In this document: piece by piece, positions 5,486 to 6,825 of the stretch
Layout of the letters: each line of letters starts with the position of its first letter
Numbering within the stretch: position 1 is the first letter of the stretch
NCBI GenBank assembly: GCA_018224485.1
Contig: JAGTVE010000039.1
Span: 1 to 6,825 of the forward strand
From: Thioalkalivibrio sp.
Lineage (GTDB): Bacteria; Pseudomonadota; Gammaproteobacteria; Ectothiorhodospirales; Ectothiorhodospiraceae
Reading direction: 5' to 3'
DNA: 6,825 nt
Notes under the pieces: generated by a model
Told to the model about the DNA's origin: nothing
Databases searched by the model: none
What the model saw: only the letters and a program-made list of their open reading frames with translations
Program-made: the position numbers and the translations under genes

Positions 5486-6486
5486 AGCGGTGGTTGTGGC
5501 GACAGTGGAGCCAGCGCGGTCCCTTTGCCGCGGCCATGTTCCCGCTGTCGCTGATCTACGCGGGGATCGCGAACTGGAAGCGCAACCGGCTGGAGCAGAT
5601 CCAGCGCCACGTCCTCCTGCCGGTGAAGGCGGTGATCGTGGTTGGCAATCTCACGGTGGGTGGCAGCGGGAAGACGCCGATGACCGCGTGGCTCGCGGGG
5701 CGGCTGCGGGATGCCGGCTACCGTCCGGGCATCGTCAGCCGTGGCTACGGACGCCGCGACAGGGCCGCCAGCGTGCTGGTGGGCCCCGGCGCCGATCCGG
5801 CGGCGGTCGGGGACGAGCCGATCATGCTGGCACGGCGCACCGCGTTGCCGGTCTGGGTGGACCGGGACCGGGTGCGGGCAGCTCGCGCGCTCGCGGAGCA
5901 ACAGGACGTGGACGTGGTGATCTCCGATGACGGGCTGCAGCATCACCGACTGCCAAGGGACATCAGCATCCTGATGGTCGACGGCCGGCGCCGATTCGGC
6001 AACGGTCTGTGTCTCCCCGCGGGTCCGCTGCGTGAGCCCCGTTCGGCGGCCGGGCGGGCCGATTTCGTGGTGGTCACGGGCGGGAGCCCCCAGCCTGGCG
6101 AGTACGGAATGCACCTCTCGCCGTCGACGGTGCTGCGGCGGGTGGATCGCCCGGCCTCCACGCGACCCGTGCAGGAACTGGCCGGGCAGGCCGCTCACGC
6201 AGTGGCGGGAATCGCCGATCCCGAGCGGTTTTTCGGCGCCCTCGAGGCCGCAGGCATCGAGGTGGTGCGGCATCCCTTCCCGGATCACCACCGCTTTCGG
6301 GCGAGGGACATTGTCTTCGATGATGAGGTCCCGGTACTGATGACCGAGAAGGATGCCGTAAAATGCCGGGACTTCGCCGATGAGCGGCACTGGTACTGGC
6401 CGGTCTCGGCACAGCCCGAGGCTGGCCTGGAACAGGCGCTGCTGCACCGCCTCGAGACATCCATTCGGCTCAAATATCTGGGGTAA
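5473..6486 (+). CDS. lpxK: Tetraacyldisaccharide 4'-kinase LpxK
   Basis: This inner-membrane-associated kinase phosphorylates the 4' position of the tetraacyldisaccharide-1-phosphate to give lipid IVA, the substrate of Kdo transferase. The 337-residue length is normal. An N-terminal hydrophobic helix (about 17-35) fits the membrane-docking segment. The P-loop is VGNLTVGGSGKTPMT (57-71). Further family motifs are VSRGYGR (88-94), GDEP (113-116), SDDGLQHHRL with the catalytic Asp pair region (151-160), GPLREP (184-189), AGIADPERFF (245-254), PDHHRF (270-275) and MTEKDAVKC (290-298). The GTG at 5473 overlaps the preceding gene by 13 bp. GTG 5479 would also retain the ERWLW segment, and neither has a clear Shine-Dalgarno, so initiation probably depends on upstream translation. 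The gene is essential in most bacteria with normal lipid A. Confidence 0.94.
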   Translation: MDVVERWLWRQWSQRGPFAAAMFPLSLIYAGIANWKRNRLEQIQRHVLLPVKAVIVVGNLTVGGSGKTPMTAWLAGRLRDAGYRPGIVSRGYGRRDRAASVLVGPGADPAAVGDEPIMLARRTALPVWVDRDRVRAARALAEQQDVDVVISDDGLQHHRLPRDISILMVDGRRRFGNGLCLPAGPLREPRSAAGRADFVVVTGGSPQPGEYGMHLSPSTVLRRVDRPASTRPVQELAGQAAHAVAGIADPERFFGALEAAGIEVVRHPFPDHHRFRARDIVFDDEVPVLMTEKDAVKCRDFADERHWYWPVSAQPEAGLEQALLHRLETSIRLKYLG

Positions 6487-6492
6487 CACAAG

Positions 6493-6687
6493 ATGGACAA
6501 GCGCCTGCTCGATATTCTCGTCTGCCCGATCACCAAGGGCCCGCTCCACTACGACCGCGAGGCACAGGAGCTGATCTCGCTCTCCGCCGGTCTGGCCTAC
6601 CCGATCCGCGACGACATCCCGGTGATGCTCGAGGACGAGGCCCGCGTGCTCTCGGAAGAGGAAAAGGAGCGTTGGCGGGGGAAGTGA
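6493..6687 (+). CDS. Trm112/YcaR-like small protein (UPF0434)
   Basis: This 64-residue protein begins MDKRLLDILVCPITKGPL and continues through LAYPIRDDIPVMLEDEARVL, which is the hallmark of the Trm112-like YcaR family found between lpxK and kdsB in gammaproteobacteria. Eukaryotic Trm112 is a zinc-binding activator of methyltransferases; the bacterial role is not settled. Only one Cys (C11) remains where E. coli YcaR has CPVC and a later Cys, so classical zinc binding is unlikely. The C-terminus is a charged helix (SEEEKERWRGK). It starts 6 nt after the lpxK stop, with GGGG (6480-6483) as a weak Shine-Dalgarno, so it belongs to the lpxK transcript. Confidence 0.88.
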   Translation: MDKRLLDILVCPITKGPLHYDREAQELISLSAGLAYPIRDDIPVMLEDEARVLSEEEKERWRGK

Positions 6688-6710
6688 CGGGTCGCGGGGG
6701 GTCTGGGACG

Positions 6711-6752
6711 GCGCCGGAGGGCGGTTCAGCGACTTGGGTTTCGGCGCTTTTT
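6711..6752 (+). terminator. GC stem plus T5 tract, possible terminator or attenuator
   Basis: GCGCCG (6711-6716) is an exact inverted match of CGGCGC (6742-6747), followed directly by TTTTT (6748-6752). The 25-nt loop is long, which weakens it as an intrinsic terminator. It lies in the 90-bp gap between the Trm112-like gene and the next start, so it could reduce expression of the downstream gene relative to lpxK. Confidence 0.35.
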
Positions 6753-6766
6753 GTTGCCGCGCTCCC

Positions 6767-6770
6767 GGAG
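6767..6770 (+). promoter_or_regulatory. Shine-Dalgarno GGAG for the final gene
   Basis: GGAG (within CCCGGAGAGACG) lies 7 nt before the ATG at 6778, which is good spacing. It supports this start over the ATG at 6784, although that codon cannot be excluded. Confidence 0.5.
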
Positions 6771-6777
6771 AGACGTG

Positions 6778-6825
6778 ATGGCAATGGACGGATATGTGGT
6801 GGTGATTCTCGCGCGGATGGCTTCC
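6778..6825 (+). CDS. kdsB: Start of a nucleotidylyltransferase, probably KdsB (partial)
   Basis: Only 16 codons are in the window: MAMDGYVVVILARMAS. The pattern hydrophobic-VVVI-x-ARxAS is the N-terminal strand and nucleotide-binding loop of the cytidylyltransferase fold (KdsB, NeuA, SpsF), which normally continues into a TRLPGK motif beyond the window edge. The position after lpxK and the YcaR-like gene is the usual place of kdsB, which makes CMP-Kdo for the inner core. However, KdsB normally reads IPARYAS or IPARYGS, and here Leu and Met replace the Pro and Tyr, closer to SpsF-type QARMGS. The identity is therefore inferred from context more than from sequence. Confidence 0.55.
   Translation, partial: MAMDGYVVVILARMAS

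Noticed and set aside
3731..6549. Two long minus-strand open frames (540 and 555 codons) across exbD, the KdtA-like gene and lpxK
   Set aside because: They overlap each other and several supported genes, have low-complexity Arg/Pro/His-rich composition, and show no motifs. I also considered whether the KdtA-like gene might itself be the shadow, but its ordered family-like segments and its overlap with lpxK argue that the plus strand is coding.

Overview
The window is a compact, very GC-rich (clearly above 60% by eye) bacterial chromosomal segment with every gene on the + strand. It reads as housekeeping DNA of a Gram-negative gammaproteobacterium. An exbB-exbD-lpxK-trm112-kdsB-like order and a cysM...rlmD neighbourhood are both known from gammaproteobacteria such as Pseudomonas. 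The base composition would fit a purple sulfur or haloalkaliphilic lineage (Chromatiales/Ectothiorhodospiraceae-like), but that assignment is inference. I see no mobile element, CRISPR array, tRNA or rRNA.

Layout. Positions 1-51 are the last codons of an unidentified upstream gene. Block 1 (87-3108) is cysM (cysteine synthase B), a PolB-type 3'-5' exonuclease, and rlmD (23S rRNA m5U1939 methyltransferase). These genes are joined by two 4-bp ATGA stop/start overlaps, so they look like one translationally coupled operon. A 101-bp gap (3109-3209) holds a weak hairpin, a promoter-like -10 element and a strong Shine-Dalgarno. It separates block 1 from block 2 (3210 to the window end): exbB-type and exbD-type proton-motive-force transducer genes (again an ATGA overlap), a divergent KdtA-like protein, lpxK, a Trm112/YcaR-like small protein, and the start of a nucleotidylyltransferase gene that is probably kdsB.

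Block 2 concerns the outer membrane. LpxK makes lipid A, KdsB would activate Kdo as CMP-Kdo, and the normal next enzyme, KdtA (WaaA), joins the two. The unusual part is that the gene between exbD and lpxK encodes a protein with the outline of KdtA, but nearly every catalytic landmark of that family is replaced and the N-terminal membrane anchor is missing. It looks like a KdtA-derived pseudoenzyme or a repurposed glycosyltransferase, coupled by a 13-bp overlap to lpxK. This is the best candidate for something undescribed. A second point is that the ExbB-type protein has Gln where E. coli ExbB/TolQ have the channel Glu (E176).

The long minus-strand open frames opposite rlmD and across 3731-6549 are judged to be GC-driven shadows. 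All family assignments come from reading motifs by eye; no search was run.
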